A stretch of DNA of 64,000 nucleotides from Aphanomyces cochlioides (lineage: Eukaryota > Oomycota > Saprolegniomycetes > Saprolegniales > Verrucalvaceae), in NCBI GenBank assembly GCA_019828595.1, contig JAHQRK010000004.1:1860001-1924000 (forward strand), written 5' to 3'. The translations under genes were made by a program, and so were the position numbers. Position 1 is the stretch's first letter, and every line of letters begins with the position of its first letter. Positions 31,599 through 41,365 of the stretch are shown one piece after another. The notes beneath the pieces are model-generated. The model was given only the letters and a program-made list of their open reading frames with translations. It was not told the DNA's origin and ran no database searches.

Positions 31599-32945
31599 TT
31601 AGATCAAATGCACAGTCTCGGTCGGCGATGGAATGGAGTTGTAGTTGCGGCGGCGGCGGTTCACGATGCGCTGCACGGCTTTGAAGAGTACCAAGCCAAC
31701 CAAACCGACTGCGACGACAATGCCAACGTTGGCGAGCGCGTTCGTGTGCGTTGGCGCACTCAATGAAAGCGAGACGGTATCGCCTCCACGACCATGGAGC
31801 TCAGAAGAGGGAAAGTGAATCGAGTCGCCATGAGTGTGATTGCCATGGGGCTTCTTGCCTTGAGTCGCGTTGTGCTCGCCCTCATGTGGCCATGCGTCGG
31901 CAGATTCACCTTGGGCGGCCTTTTCAGCGCCATGAGCTTCTTTCTCGTGACCATGGGCAGCCTTTTCAGCTCCATGGGTTTCCTCCTGGTGGCCTTCGAT
32001 TTCTCGGTGGTGGTGCCAGCCCCAGCCGCCGTGGCGAGGTTCGCCCCAACCACCACGGTGCCAGCGGCCATGATGACCTTCCTCGCCTTCCTCACCATGA
32101 TGTCCACGGCCAGGACCCTCTTCGCCTTCACCTTGATGCCAACGGCCGTGACGACCTTCTTCGCCTTCCTCACCATGGTGCCCACGGCCATGACCCTCTT
32201 CGCTTTCACCATGATGCCAATGGCCATGGGGACCTTCTTCACCTTCTCCATGATGCCAACGGCCGTGACGACCTTCTTCGCCTTCTCCATGATGCCAACG
32301 GCCGTGACGACCTTCTTCGCCTTCTCCATGATGCCAACGGCCATGGTGACCTTCGCCTTCGCCATGATGCCAACGGCCATGGTGACCTTCTTCGCCTTCA
32401 CCATGAGTCAAATGGCCATGCGGTCCTTCACCGTGGCCTTCTTCAGGTCCTCCACGAGGAGGTCCACCCCCACTATGATGGTGCCAATGGCCATGAGGAC
32501 CTTCTTCTCCTTCGCCGTGGCCAGGAGGTCCATGGGGTCCTTTCCCTTTTTCACCTTCATGGCTTGGTTTGCCTTCCTTTCCATGGTACGATGGACCTTC
32601 CGAGTGGCTCTTTTCACCTTCTTCATGATGCGACTTGCCATGTTCTGGTTTTCCTTCTGGCTTTTCCTCGTGCTTTGGTGCTTCTTCCTGCTTGCTCGCT
32701 TCTGGATCACGCTGTTCCTTGCCATGGTGTCCTCCTTGCTCTTCACCGTCATAGCTTACTTTACCATCGCCTTCATGGTCACGACGGTGTTCTTCTCCTC
32801 GCGAATAGCGCGGTCCATCGGGCGATGCGTCGTTCTGGACTGCTCCCGCCATGTCTTTTTGGCGTATGACAGACCGACCCATCCACATTGGATGTTCCAG
32901 TTGATGGACTGAATCATGTTTATCCGGAGCGATCAATACCATCAT
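31599..32945 (-). CDS. His/Gly/Glu-rich repeat protein with C-terminal transmembrane helix
   Basis: An intronless ORF of 448 residues from the first of two adjacent ATGs. The central 170 residues are imperfect repeats of the type HGRWHHGEGEEG, with up to five His per 13 residues, encoded by a 39-48-bp minisatellite. The flanks are Glu/Lys/His-rich. Near the C-terminus is one membrane helix (VGIVVAVGLVGLVLFKAV) followed by RRRRNYNS, so the His-rich part would be lumenal or extracellular if this is type I. No signal peptide is present at this ATG. The copia element ends only about 137 bp upstream, so a first exon or the promoter may have been separated from the gene. His-rich repeats often bind Zn, Ni or Cu; that role is inference. 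The 372-codon ORF on the opposite strand is a shadow of the repeats. Confidence 0.7.
   Translation of the reverse strand: MMVLIAPDKHDSVHQLEHPMWMGRSVIRQKDMAGAVQNDASPDGPRYSRGEEHRRDHEGDGKVSYDGEEQGGHHGKEQRDPEASKQEEAPKHEEKPEGKPEHGKSHHEEGEKSHSEGPSYHGKEGKPSHEGEKGKGPHGPPGHGEGEEGPHGHWHHHSGGGPPRGGPEEGHGEGPHGHLTHGEGEEGHHGRWHHGEGEGHHGRWHHGEGEEGRHGRWHHGEGEEGRHGRWHHGEGEEGPHGHWHHGESEEGHGRGHHGEEGEEGRHGRWHQGEGEEGPGRGHHGEEGEEGHHGRWHRGGWGEPRHGGWGWHHHREIEGHQEETHGAEKAAHGHEKEAHGAEKAAQGESADAWPHEGEHNATQGKKPHGNHTHGDSIHFPSSELHGRGGDTVSLSLSAPTHTNALANVGIVVAVGLVGLVLFKAVQRIVNRRRRNYNSIPSPTETVHLI
32030..32460. repeat. Minisatellite (39-48 bp units) inside the His-rich gene
   Basis: Tandem, partly exact units. For example the 39-bp unit containing CTCCATGATGCCAACGGCCG is repeated with almost no change at about 32247, 32286 and 32325, and longer variants (45-51 bp) flank them. 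All unit lengths are multiples of three, so length changes keep the reading frame. Confidence 0.8.
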
Positions 32946-33342
32946 GCAGCCGCGGCCAACATTTCACCTTGAAGGGAGAGATACTGTACTTCGACGGGCC
33001 ACTCGAACTTGCGCTGAGAACACTTCAGCTGGGAATGCAAGGAGCACGCAAGGCAACTCGGACATCAACATGGAGAGATCGCTGTTGGAAATGTTGGCCC
33101 TTCTCACAAGGATCAACTTTGCCATGTCAACTACGATGGAAGTCGCCATGGCATGCATATGTTTATGGAAACTTAGAGAGATAGATTTATATAGTAGGAG
33201 CGCAGGAGGCTGCGGGAAAGATCGAAGCTGTAGCAATATTGTTCGGATTCACATTTCGACAAGCTTTTGTGGTGTAGCTTTCAATGTTATCACACAATTA
33301 AAATTGAATTTTATTATATTATGCATTATGAAAAAGAAGCTT

Positions 33343-34167
33343 TCAAATACGACTCACAGTCGCAGCTACACCACAGCTGCCTTGAACTTTGAACTCGATC
33401 ATTAGTATCTCTTCGGTGTTGGCTGCGTTTTGGCCTACATTAAAACGAGACTTCTGTGGCACAACAGGCTGTTGTAAATCAATTACCTGTGTTGACGTTG
33501 GGACATTATCGAACTTGTTCGCCAATGCTTTCATCGCAAGGGCAAAAGCGTTGACTTTGGCCCAGTGCTTTGTCTCGGATGTGTCACTGTCTTTTTGAAT
33601 AGTTTTTGCAATGGACAAAAGTCCAGGAGCCCATTCGTATTTCAATACGAGGGTCCAAGGGTCTTCCGCCTTTACTTCGAGGAGCCCTGATTGAACTCCA
33701 TTCATCAACGACAGACCAATCCCAACATAGGATTCGTCTGTCGTATGGTCGTAGTAAGGGGCAAGAATGTACCCAGGATTTCGAAGTGAGTTGTTGTCGA
33801 ACTTTTCGAAATCCTGTGGTGGTGGAACTACCGCCGCTTTTCGCTTCCCAAGCTGGGGAATGTCGAGCTCACCATCGTCTCTCTCAACAACCCCTCTTCC
33901 TCCTTTTGCTCGTTTCGTTGTTACTCGAAGATCTAATCAAGCGTATCGTAATAAATCCTTCATTTATGCAACTCGAATATCCTTACTGTTTGCCATATTT
34001 GGGTTTCGCAAGTGCAGAGCAAATACTGTGTTGTTGAAGTCTTTAAACACTTCAAGTGCGAGGGTGCGCGCTTCAGAAGGTTCAGTCGATCCGTCGACGA
34101 GACTGTCGTGAATGAGTTGTTGCAGTACTTTCTGTGCGGTGCAGTCGGCTGTCCAGCGGCTGGACAT
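33343..34167 (-). CDS. Hypothetical protein carried by the Harbinger-like element
   Basis: Two exons, 34167-33987 and 33932-33343 (intron 54 nt), sum to 771 nt and 256 residues. The first 60 residues are helical (SSRWTADCTAQKVLQQLIHD, ARTLALEVFKDFNNTVFALHL). A basic linker (TTKRAKGGRGVV) leads to a C-terminal part with LAPYYDHTTDESYVGIG and WTLVLKYEWAPGLLSIAKTI. I do not recognise the domain with certainty. Because Harbinger elements usually carry a second, Myb/SANT-like DNA-binding protein next to the transposase, that is the first guess. Alternatively it is a captured host gene. The frame is intact, unlike that of the transposase. Confidence 0.65.
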
Positions 34168-34249
34168 TCGTGAAATGAAGAGATTTCGATATCCGATAGT
34201 TTTGAATATCCGGATAATTCAAGTCACTTCAACAAAAATTTCCATGGGG

Positions 34250-34639
34250 CGGGTCTACGTTATGAGGTAGCCTCGTGTATTCAAACAGGCTACATTGTTT
34301 GGATTAATGGAGGGTCCCTGCGGCTCTTGGAGCGATATTACACTTGCGCGAAGTGCATATGTCCAGGCTGTTTTGCCAGGAGAAATGACTTTGGCAGACC
34401 TTGGCTATCGCGATGCAAGATATTTTGTCAATCCTCAATCGCAGCCTAGAACGAGGCAACGACAAAAACATATTATGTCTCGACACGAGACAGTCAATGC
34501 CAGATTCAAGCAATTTGGCGTGCTTGCACAAGTGTTTCGCCACAAATTGGATCTTCACCCTGTATGCGTGCATGCGATTGCTAACATCATTCAAATTACG
34601 ATCGAGAATGGCTCGCCATTGTTTTCTGTTTTCGAATAG
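34250..34639 (+). pseudogene. DDE_4 (Harbinger-type) transposase, truncated and frameshifted
   Basis: The frame from about 34250 reads YEVASCIQTGYIVWINGG, then shifts near 34313 to SWSDITLARSAYVQ, GEMTLADLGYRDARYFVNP and FRHKLDLHPVCVHAIANIIQ, ending at 34639. These are the central and C-terminal motifs of DDE_4 transposases. The N-terminal half with the first catalytic aspartate is absent, so the element cannot make an active enzyme by itself. Confidence 0.8.
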
Positions 34640-34819
34640 TCTACCGATAGTTTAATTGTAATTCACATTGTCTCTGGTTGTTTCCCGCAGCCTCCAGGAA
34701 GCTATGTGCTCCATTCATATCTTAGCTAACCTAAGACCATTCAATACACTCTTGAGACTACTTTATGGCCTCACAGCCTCTGACTCATCTGCGCCTAAGG
34801 AAACGAGTTCCAACAGGTT

Positions 34820-35652
34820 ATGAGCCCAACCGCAATGAGTAAAAAAACACCGATCATGCTCCTCGACGAGGGAAACTGGAATCAATGGCGGACGTACCTG
34901 CGTGGTCGTCTGCTATCTAAGGGTTTATGGTACCTTGTGGAACCGGCCTTCAAGACGCCGAAGTCCAAACCATCGCACTTTCGCACACCAGCGCGCGACT
35001 ATGATACTGCCGACACCGAGCAGACCGCCACCCAGAGTCCATTGCGAACGACGGCCTGGCTCTCGGTATCTTGATCCAATGCATCGCACCGTCCCAGTTC
35101 CAGTACATTGAGGAAGCTGGGACAGTTGCGGATGCGTACAGTGCCCTTGCGAATCACCACGAGCCAAAGACAGAAGTTGACCGCCTCGCAACACTAAGCG
35201 ATTTTTACGGCATGAATTGGAACCAGAAGCAAGAAAGCTTACCGCAGTTTCTCGAACGTTACGAGATCATTCTTCGTTGTCTTCGTGAATCGGGAGATGA
35301 AATCACAAACTCCACGACTGTCAATCGCCTACTCCAGTTAATGCCATGGGAGTTAAGGCATGTGACTCACCAAGTGACTGCGTCCAAGAGTCTCAACGCT
35401 GACTTTGCGAGAGTCCGAGCCTTGTTGGAGACGGAGTACAAGGCGGCCGTCACGAGTGGTGCCTTGATCGCACCGCGCGGCGCAAGCAATGACGACAGGG
35501 CCCTGAATGCTCTCCATGGCAATGGTCGACGCGACAAGCAACCCAAGAAAGGAGAGTGTCATTGGTGCGGGAAGAAGGGTCACTGGCAGCCAGATTGCCC
35601 CGCCAAGGCTGCAGGACGACCGCGCAAGTCAAAGCCAACGCATCACTGCTGA
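34820..35652 (+). pseudogene. copia gag, one frameshift
   Basis: The ATG at 34820 opens a gag-like frame (DEGNWNQWRTYLRGRL). It shifts near 35040 into the frame of FQYIEEAGTVADAY, LPQFLERYEIILRCL and LNADFARVRALLETEYKAAV, and ends in a zinc knuckle CHWCGKKGHWQPDC (CCHC) before a stop at 35650. The frameshift disables it. Confidence 0.9.
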
Positions 35653-38600
35653 CCGATGTGGTGGACTGCAGCCGCACTGTCGTAGTGGCCAACGGCGCAA
35701 GAGCACGCGCCACCATGATGGGAACGATGCGCATTGCGACGAGCCTTGGAACGACCTTGATTCTGACGGAAGTTCTGCTCGTTGAAGGAATGCCTCATAC
35801 ACTCCTATCCGTTGCAGCGATCATGCGCAAGAACTCGAACTGTCGACTTACCCTCAACGACAGCACTTGTTCCATCGAACATCAAGGTGTTGCTCTGGCC
35901 AAGGCCAGGCTCGACGCAACACACAAGGTCTACATCTTGGAGCTCGCGCCAACCATGGACCACGCCAACGTTGCGGCCAAGACCCACAACACTCCTATGA
36001 CAAAGTCAAAACTTTGGCACCATCGACTTGGGCACTTACCCATCGCCGCGATCAATAGGTGTGGTGCCTTGGGCCTAGGGACCCCCGACAACTTGGCAAC
36101 ACCAACGACCAAGTGCGAGTTCTGCGTGCAAGCGAAGATGTCGAAGGTGCCCACCCCCAAGACGCACACACGATCGTTTCGGCCAGGGGAGTGCTGGGTG
36201 TCCGACACCAAGGGCCCTATGAGGACGTCGTCAGTTGGTGGCTGCAAGTATTACACACTGTACCTCGATGTCGCTACGGGGTACAAGATCGTTCGCTTTG
36301 TCCATTCGACGGATGCCGCCACGCAGCTCGAGAACTGGAACAAGATCATGGCTTGGTCGAAGACCCAAACCGGGAACCAGGTCAAAGTCTTCCGCTCCGA
36401 TGGCGGCTCCGAGTACTCGTCCAACGACTTCGAAGAGACCTTGGAGAAGCATGGCATCCACCACGAGTCGTCTACGCCAGACAATCAATGGCAGAATGGA
36501 ATGGCAGAAAGAGCTCACCGGTCACTCATGGAGATGGCCATGGCGATGCTTGCCCATGCGGGATTGGCGAAGCGATGGTGGGCTGAGGCCGTGAACACCG
36601 CCGCCTTCATCCAAAACCGCGTCATCCACGGCCCCGCTGCCTCCGCCACGCCAATCCACGCATTGACCGGCCACCGCGCCAAACTCGACAAACTCCGTGT
36701 CTTCGGCTGCGTAGCCTACAATATGGTTAAAGACCCGACTCGCCGGGACAGCTCGCACCAAAGACGACGAAGTGTGTCTTCATGGGCTATGCCGAGCACC
36801 AAAAGGCTTGGAAACTCTATGATTTGGAGTCAAACAAGATGGTAACTGGCGTTCATGTTACCTTCAGCGAGGAAGAGTTCCTCGGCGATCGGACCAAGCT
36901 CGACGACTACCTAGTCACGACCGATGACGATGACGATGATGACGAAGAAGTAGCAACGAGCCAATAGCGAAGCCTCCCACTTCTTCCGAGGAAGCGCGGT
37001 CCCACCACCAAAGCCATGCCACTTCAAGTCTCCCCAGTCGATCGGCCTACTTGACCGATTCAAGAAAAACAAGAATGGAGCACTCACCAGCAATGATCGC
37101 ACCGTGATACCAAGTGGCATGACACTTCGACCACGCAGCAGCCTTCGACCACCAAGCCGCGAGCTCGGCAATGGGCAAGGGAGTCGCACGCCCACCAACG
37201 ACCAACTCCACGCCGGCGACAGCCTCGACGACCTGCTGCGAGACATGCGCGCTGCATCCGCCGATGCCAATGCCAACATGACGATCAACGAGTCCCATGT
37301 GCAGACGTCTCTGATGATCGACGGAATTGAGTTTGCCTGCTCGGCCGTAGCGCCAGCGATCGACGTCCCGCAAAGCCACCGCGAAGCAATGGCATCGAAG
37401 GACCACGATGAGTGGGCCAAGGCTGAGCAGACCGAATTGAAGCAACTTCGCGACGCCGGCACATGGAAGCTCGCTGACCTTCCACCAGGCCGGAAGTCCA
37501 TCGGTAGTCGATGGACGTACGCCAAGAAGACAAATGCCGCTGGTGAGGTCGTGCGGTACAAGGCGCGCCTAGTATGCAAAGGGTCTAGTCAAGTGGAAGG
37601 AATTGACTACGTGGACACTTACTCGCCAGTTGTGAAAATGACCACGATCCGCGCTTGCATGACCGCCGCCGTCAACAAGAAGTACATCGTACTCCAAGCC
37701 GACGCCGACACCGCCTTTGTCCAAGCGCTCATGGATCAGGATGCCCTAATCTATGTTGATCAGCCACCGGGATATGGAGATGGCACTCACCGCAAGATGC
37801 TCTTGATCAAGTCGCTGTACGGCCTCAAGCAAGCGACGCTTGCCTGGTTCAAGCATTGTCGCAAGATCGTGGTCGGCCTTGGCTTCCATCCGAGCGCATA
37901 TAACCCATGCCTATACCTACGAAGAAATGGTGACGAGTTGGAAATGATTGCCACTTACGTTGACGACTTCTTGATCTTCGCTCGCACGCAAGCCAAGGCC
38001 GACACGATTCTCGACTTGCTCGAAGCCAACATGAAGTTGAAGCGCCAAGGGGAGATGAACTTCTTCCTAGGCATCAATATCAAGTATGACAAGTCCAAGC
38101 ACATCATTACCATGGTCCAAGATGCGTATGCTCGAAAGATCCTCGAGCGCTTTGGGATGACGGACTGCCATGGGTATGCCACCCCGAAGGTAGATGGCCG
38201 CGAAGACCTATGGCATGATGACAGTCAACCGCAAGTCGATCAAGAATTGTACCGCTCGATGGTCGGGTCGCTCATGTACCTCATGACATGCACCCGACCC
38301 GACATCGCGCATGCCGTTCAACGACTGTCGCGCCACTTCCATGACCCTCGCGCACCCCATCTTGTCGGTGCCAAGCGGGTCCTACGCTACGTCAAGCAAA
38401 CTGTGGACATCGGTCTTACCTTTCGGGCCCGTGACACACAACTGATCGGGTACTGCGACGCCAGCTGGGCAACGCGGCCAGACCGCCGATCGACTAGCGG
38501 CTTCATCTGCTTTGTCGGTGGAAGCCCCGTGAGTTGGCAGTCAGCCCGTCAGCGAGTCGTCGCGATGTCGACGTGTGAAGCCGAGTACGTGGCGCTCGCC

Positions 38601-38900
38601 GAGCTGGCCAAGGAAATGGTTTGGTTGCGCGGCCTACTCGAAGACATGAGAATGCATCAAGTCGGACCATCACTTACCTGCTGCGACAACAAAGCTGCCA
38701 TCTCCACATCTGAGAGCGTCGGCATTGCCACCCGCAGCAAGCACATCGACGTGCGGCACCACTTCATTCGCCAGCTCGCCGAGGACCGCGTCATCTGCCT
38801 GCGTCACGTGGGCACCGCGGACCAACTCGCTGACGCGCTAACCAAAGTGTCCACCAAGGCTGCCATCGACAAATTCAAGACTGAAGCAATGGCAAGTTGA
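35653..38900 (+). pseudogene. copia pol (protease remnant, integrase, reverse transcriptase, RNase H), frameshifted
   Basis: The protease active-site triad region (DSGA) is missing at the gag junction. GAG-pre-integrase (LWHHRLGHLPIAAI) and integrase (DVATGYKIVRFV, FRSDGGSEYSS, NGMAERAHRSLMEMAM) are read at about 35680-36770. A frame change near 36770 is followed by a short segment, then an open frame 37104-38900 with reverse transcriptase (GSRWTYAKKTN, TYVDDFLIFA, the catalytic YVDD) and RNase H (GYCDASWATRPDRRSTSG, CEAEYVALAE, SKHIDVRHHFIR). Two CCAATCAGAA boxes lie at 38920 and 38943, just before the 3' LTR. Confidence 0.93.
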
Positions 38901-39020
38901 AAAAGATTCCAAGATTGGCCAATCAGAATATTCTGGAACAGGCCAATCAGAAGTCAACAAGCGCGCAAAGCATTCGGCGACCATTGCCGAAGATCCTGCC
39001 GCAGTCCCAACTTAGGGGAG

Positions 39021-39262
39021 TGTTGGAAATGTTGGCCCTTCTCACAAGGATCAACTTAGCCATGTCAACTACGATGGAAGTCGCCATGGCATGCATATGT
39101 TTATGGAAACTTAGAGAGATAGATTTATATAGTAGGAGCGCAGGAAGCTATGTGCTCCATTCATATCTTAGCTAGCCTAAGACCATTCAATACACTCTTG
39201 AAACTACTTTGTGGCCTCACAGCCTCTGACTCATCTGCGCCTGAAGGAAACGAATTCCAACA
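39021..39262 (+). repeat. 3' LTR of copia element
   Basis: 242 bp with TGTTGGAA...TTCCAACA ends, followed by the target duplication ATCGC. It is the uninterrupted reference copy for the split 5' LTR. Confidence 0.95.
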
Positions 39263-39267
39263 ATCGC

Positions 39268-40369
39268 CCGCCGTTTAACACAAGTTCTGGTCCGAGTGGT
39301 CTCGATGTATCATGACAAATCACACACCCCAGAGCAGATTGAGTGCAAGACACTTGGCAGTTCATGTCCACAATGCCCAGCATCAAATAACGTGGAGATG
39401 ACAATGACACGTCGGATCCGATGCCAGTCGTTCGAAGATGCCGCGCCAATCATCCCCGTCCGTCCATCCAACGTCCTACAGGTAAACAGGAAAGCTTCCG
39501 TAATCAGCGCAATGAGTTGAGGTAACCCACAAACATCCACCATGGCAAGTGATAGGAACCACGCATAGGACAGACACTTCCGTGCAGACTTTGGTGAAGT
39601 TTCGTGCTGCTACCATGCATTGGAATCGCCAGATCTGATGCATCCTTCACTGTTGAGCTGGGTCACAACAAACACGCTGCGCTAGGAGAACGTGATCCAA
39701 ACCTGCATGCTACGCTACTCGTTTTTGCTGCCAGTAAGAACAATGCGCGTTCCCCTCGATGTTTGCATCATCCAAGGCTTAGGGAGTTACCGAGGTTCGA
39801 GTTGTTGCTTGCGATGTGCAAACTGTAATGAGTTGCAATGATCACGAGTTGCTTGGACTACATCTCTATCGTCAAGGAACAAATTTACCACGAACAACGT
39901 CGAGTTTTAACCAACGTCGCTTCGATGCAACTTACGCATTAGAGTGCGTCGTTCCTTGGCGCTCTTTCAACCTCTGGTTGCCAGTAAGCATGCCACAAGC
40001 ATCGTTGAATTGCTTGAACTCCTCAGGGGTAACTTTGTCTCGCTCAGATTATGCGCCATCAAGGTTCCTGGCACGATATTCGTCGTTCAGGCTAGACATT
40101 AAGGAGAAATGCGTCATTTTGCGGAGAAGAGGCAGACCAAGGGAGCTCAAGTCAGCTCGTCGGGGCATGTCGGCTCCAACACCACCGCCAAGGGGAGGCT
40201 TGTCATTCAAGTTCGCAGGATATATCCTGTGAAATTTGATACAAGTCAAAACCTGTCAAAGATTATCACTTTTGAACTTTATTTAGTGTAAACTCTGCTA
40301 AAACTTATTTAGTGTTAATCGGATGCATTTGGGGTGAAGTTCTTGGCCGTAGGCGCATTTGTTCGCTGA
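39268..40369. other. Intergenic region with possible gene relics
   Basis: No intact gene is supported in these 1.1 kb. Two reverse-strand stretches look like decayed coding sequence. One is 39310-39543 (78 codons, MVDVCGLPQLIALITEAFLF). The other is about 39845-40235, a single frame broken by two TAA codons (LPLLRKMTHFSLMSSLNDEY and RDKVTPEEFKQFNDACGML). Neither is recognised. The right end is the CNOT9 promoter, AT-rich near 40250-40320. Confidence 0.35.
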
Positions 40370-41324
40370 ATGATGGAGATGAACCGACAGACTCTGCAGC
40401 CTGGACAGAATCAAGACGGAAGCATGGGCTCCGACCAGCTATATCACTTGGTGCTGGAGCTCTCTGTGCCTGAACAACGTGAAGGAGCCCTGCTTGAATT
40501 GAGCAAGAAGCGAGAAGAGTTTCCCGAGCTTGCACCCATCCTGTGGCACTCGTTTGGGACGGTCGCAGCGCTTCTCCAAGAGATCATTTCGATCTACCCG
40601 CTCCTTTCACCGCCTCAGCTGACAGCCCATGCGTCAAATCGCGTGTGCAACGCCTTGGCGCTCCTCCAATGCGTGGCATCCCATGCGGAAACCCGCACGC
40701 ACTTTCTCAACGCGCATATCCCGCTGTACCTCTACCCGTTTCTCAACACCGTGAGCAAGAATCGCCCGTTTGAATACTTGCGATTGACGTCTTTGGGTGT
40801 GATTGGCGCGCTCGTCAAGATTGACGACACCGACGTGATTAACTTTCTCCTCCAGACTGAAATCATCCCTCTATGTTTGCGTATCATGGAAGCAGGCAGC
40901 GAGCTCTCTAAAACGGTGCGTTCATCATCTAAGGTGCTTCTTAACATCGAGCGACTAGGTGGCTACATTTATCGTTCAGAAGATCTTGCTCGATGAAATG
41001 GGTTTGACGTATATTTGCCACACCCCAGAGCGATTCTACGCCGTAGGTTCCGTGCTCTCTAAAATGGTCACGATGCTCGTCGAAGCCCCGTCAACTCGGT
41101 TACTCAAGCACATTATTCGTTGCTACCTCCGTCTATCGGACAATGCACGTGCGAAAGAAGCGTTGCGTCAATGCCTGCCTGAAGTCTTGCAGAACCAAAC
41201 ATTTGATGAAGTTCTCAAGGAAGACTTGACGACAAGTCGCTGGCTCGCTCAATTGCTGTACAACCTGCACGACAACAGCTCCACGAATGGAAGCGTCGGC
41301 ATGAACTTGGTCGGACGAGGCTAG
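40370..41324 (+). CDS. CNOT9: CCR4-NOT complex subunit 9 (RQCD1/Caf40)
   Basis: Two exons, 40370-40915 and 40959-41324 (intron 43 nt), give 303 residues. The armadillo-repeat core is easily recognised: [28 protein letters not shown] split by TVAALLQEI, then [15 protein letters not shown] motif ([21 protein letters not shown]), [36 protein letters not shown] across the intron, and [20 protein letters not shown]9 is the conserved scaffold of the CCR4-NOT deadenylase that binds CNOT1 and recruits silencing factors in the cytoplasm. The start is the first of two close ATGs (40370, 40373). The gene is convergent with the MATE gene, 41 bp between stops. Confidence 0.95.
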
Positions 41325-41365
41325 GACAAACTCAATGCAATGATATGATCTAGCTGTATTTGTCA

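Larger units (their letters stand above)
33206..34694. mobile_element. PIF/Harbinger-like DNA transposon (non-autonomous) nested in the copia LTR
   Basis: 1489 bp bounded by perfect 14-bp terminal inverted repeats GAGGCTGCGGGAAA / TTTCCCGCAGCCTC and by a 3-bp target duplication CAG, deduced by comparison with the uninterrupted 3' LTR. Harbinger elements make 3-bp duplications and encode a DDE_4 transposase plus an accessory protein. Inside are a truncated DDE_4-like transposase (34250-34639, +) and a divergent two-exon ORF (33343-34167, -), sharing a central promoter-like segment with TATCCGGATA at 34207-34216. Confidence 0.88.
33083..34815 (+). repeat. 5' LTR of copia element, split by an insertion
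   Basis: The LTR halves are 33083-33205 and 34695-34815; the 3-bp CAG is present in both as target duplication of the inserted transposon. Together they correspond to the 242-bp 3' LTR. Confidence 0.93.
33083..39262 (+). mobile_element. Ty1/copia LTR retrotransposon, degenerate, with nested DNA transposon
   Basis: The element runs from TGTTGGAA (33083) to TTCCAACA (39262), flanked by a perfect 5-bp target duplication ATCGC (33078-33082 and 39263-39267). The 3' LTR is 39021-39262 (242 bp) and is preceded by a purine-rich tract (CTTAGGGGAG, 39011-39020). The 5' LTR (33083-34815) is interrupted by the Harbinger-like element at 33206-34694; without it the two LTRs align end to end with five substitutions and one 1-bp indel by eye. 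A primer-binding-site-like sequence (GGTTATGAGCCC) follows the 5' LTR. Gene order gag, protease remnant, integrase, reverse transcriptase and RNase H identifies Ty1/copia. Several frameshifts make it inactive as read. Confidence 0.95.

Noticed and set aside
31751..32912. 372-codon forward-strand ORFs opposite the His-rich gene
   Set aside because: Products are simple repeats (TFFAFSMMPTAV or HDANGRDDLL types) created by the minisatellite. The reverse frame alone has flanking non-repeat coding sequence, a TM helix and a basic tail.
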